From the NCBI GenBank assembly GCA_964635875.1, contig CAZWRK010000109.1, positions 1-13,473 of the forward strand: DNA of 13,473 bases, given 5' to 3'. A program made the position numbers and the translations under genes. Positions 12,709-13,473 of this stretch are shown here, piece by piece. Below the pieces are notes generated by a model that searched no databases, was not told the DNA's origin, and saw only the letters and a list, made by a program, of their open reading frames with translations. Position 1 is the first letter of the stretch; each line of letters starts with the position of its first letter. The DNA is from CAZWRK01 sp964635875. Its GTDB lineage: Bacteria > Pseudomonadota > Gammaproteobacteria > Burkholderiales > Aquaspirillaceae.

Positions 12709-13473
12709 TTAAGCGGTTTTTCGAATATCCGCCAATGCGTCTTTCAGGGTTGAAAACTGAAACACATAACCGCTATCCAATAATCGCTTAGGCAGCACAT
12801 ATTGACCGGTCAGCAGCAAATCGCTCATTTCACCCAAAGCCAAGCGCAACACCCATGCGGGCACATGAAAAAATGCTGGACGATGCAGCTCGGCCGCAAA
12901 AACCTGCGTAAACACGGCATTCGAGACCGGTGTCGGTGCGGTCAGATTAAACGCACCCGACAATTCAGCATGGCGCAACAGATGATCAATCGCGCCGACT
13001 TGATCCCGCAGATGAATCCAGCTCATCCCCTGCGTACCGACCCCCAAACGCCCGCCTAAACCCAGCGAAAACGGCAAGCGCATCTTGCCCAAAAACCCAC
13101 CTTGCGGACTCACCACCAACCCCGTGCGCACCACACACACCCGCGTAAACGCCTTCGCCTTCTCGGCTTCGCGCTCCCAATCGCAGCACAACTGATGGGT
13201 ATATTCATCGTGAGGGGCCGCCGACTCATCAATGTGCTGCGCGCCTTGGCGACCGTAATAGCCCACCGCCGACCCCGAAATCAAACACGCCGGAGGTCGT
13301 GCCAAACCCGCCATCCACGTCACCAGCTCCGCCGTCAATGCCACCCGCGACTGCGCCAACACCTGCCGCCGCGCAGCACTCCAGCGCTGATCCGCAATCG
13401 GCTCCCCCGCCAGATTCACCACCGCATCGGGCAGCAGATCATGCGCCTGCGCCAGCGAAGACACCAACCGCAC
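12709..13473 (-). CDS. TIGR01777-family NAD-dependent epimerase/dehydratase-like protein, 5' truncated by window edge
   Basis: The 254 visible residues are the middle and C-terminal part of a YfcH/SDR39U1-type protein: NLAGEPIADQRWS near the left end, ISGSAVGYYGRQG (about 65-77), the CDWEREAEKA helix, VVRTGLVVSPQGGFLGKM, and SWIHLRDQVGAIDHLL. A C-terminal DUF1731-like segment follows (GEMSDLLLTGQYVLPKRLL). Full-length members are about 300 residues, so roughly 45 N-terminal residues including the GxxGxxG dinucleotide-binding loop lie to the right of the window. The GTG at the very edge is therefore not the true start. The family has a Rossmann fold, and its substrate is unknown in most bacteria; some members affect cell division. 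Confidence 0.88.
   Translation of the reverse strand: MRLVSSLAQAHDLLPDAVVNLAGEPIADQRWSAARRQVLAQSRVALTAELVTWMAGLARPPACLISGSAVGYYGRQGAQHIDESAAPHDEYTHQLCCDWEREAEKAKAFTRVCVVRTGLVVSPQGGFLGKMRLPFSLGLGGRLGVGTQGMSWIHLRDQVGAIDHLLRHAELSGAFNLTAPTPVSNAVFTQVFAAELHRPAFFHVPAWVLRLALGEMSDLLLTGQYVLPKRLLDSGYVFQFSTLKDALADIRKTA

Noticed and set aside
11702..12712. Long plus-strand open frame (336 codons) opposite ilvE
   Set aside because: It is antisense to a clearly identified ilvE with all active-site motifs. Its translation has no recognisable domain and the frame is a by-product of codon composition.

Overview
The window looks like chromosome from a betaproteobacterium, most likely of the Neisseriales (the Chitinibacter/Deefgea side is my guess). 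This rests on protein character and on the minus-strand order ilvE - CHCC zinc-finger protein - waaF, which is common in betaproteobacteria. Most of it is moderately GC-rich and densely coded. The first ~530 bases are visibly AT-rich and look acquired.

Layout. (1) 1-~530, minus strand: a truncated N-terminal nuclease domain of an MmeI-like restriction-modification enzyme, overlapping an unidentified ORF that runs off the left edge. (2) 566-2035, plus strand: a cytochrome b561-type membrane protein, a Sphaeroides-heme-protein-like monoheme cytochrome and a diheme cytochrome c, matching the shp/DHC/cytochrome b cluster. It converges on a minus-strand cytochrome c' (2114-2566) across a shared terminator. 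(3) 2696-6834, plus strand: a zinc-homeostasis operon with a Zur-box-like palindrome, zur, a G3E (CobW-type) GTPase, a 43-codon single-membrane-helix microprotein, znuC, znuB and znuA. Several junctions are 4-bp ATGA overlaps, so translation is probably coupled. (4) 6950-7115: tRNA-Asn(GTT) with its own promoter and terminator. (5) 7243-8865, plus strand: a methyl-accepting chemotaxis protein, sharing a palindromic terminator with (6) an orphan lipoprotein gene on the minus strand (8921-9541). (7) 9684-12556, minus strand: ilvE, the zinc-finger protein, a terminator-like hairpin, waaF and a TetR-family regulator. (8) 12710-13473, minus strand: the C-terminal part of a TIGR01777-family sugar-nucleotide epimerase-like protein, cut by the right edge.

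How the parts work together. The zinc operon is a self-contained module: Zur senses zinc and presumably represses through the palindrome, ZnuABC imports Zn2+, and the GTPase probably delivers or allocates zinc during starvation. The microprotein encoded between the GTPase and ZnuC is the least explained part and the best candidate for something undescribed. The cytochrome block is a periplasmic redox and gas-ligand set: the b561 protein probably passes quinol electrons to the diheme protein and then to SHP, and cytochrome c' is a known NO-binding fold.

Gene-poor stretches. 408-565, 2567-2750, 6835-6993, 7070-7242 and 12557-12709 hold only the promoters, operators and hairpins listed. No CRISPR array, insertion sequence, integrase or rRNA was seen.
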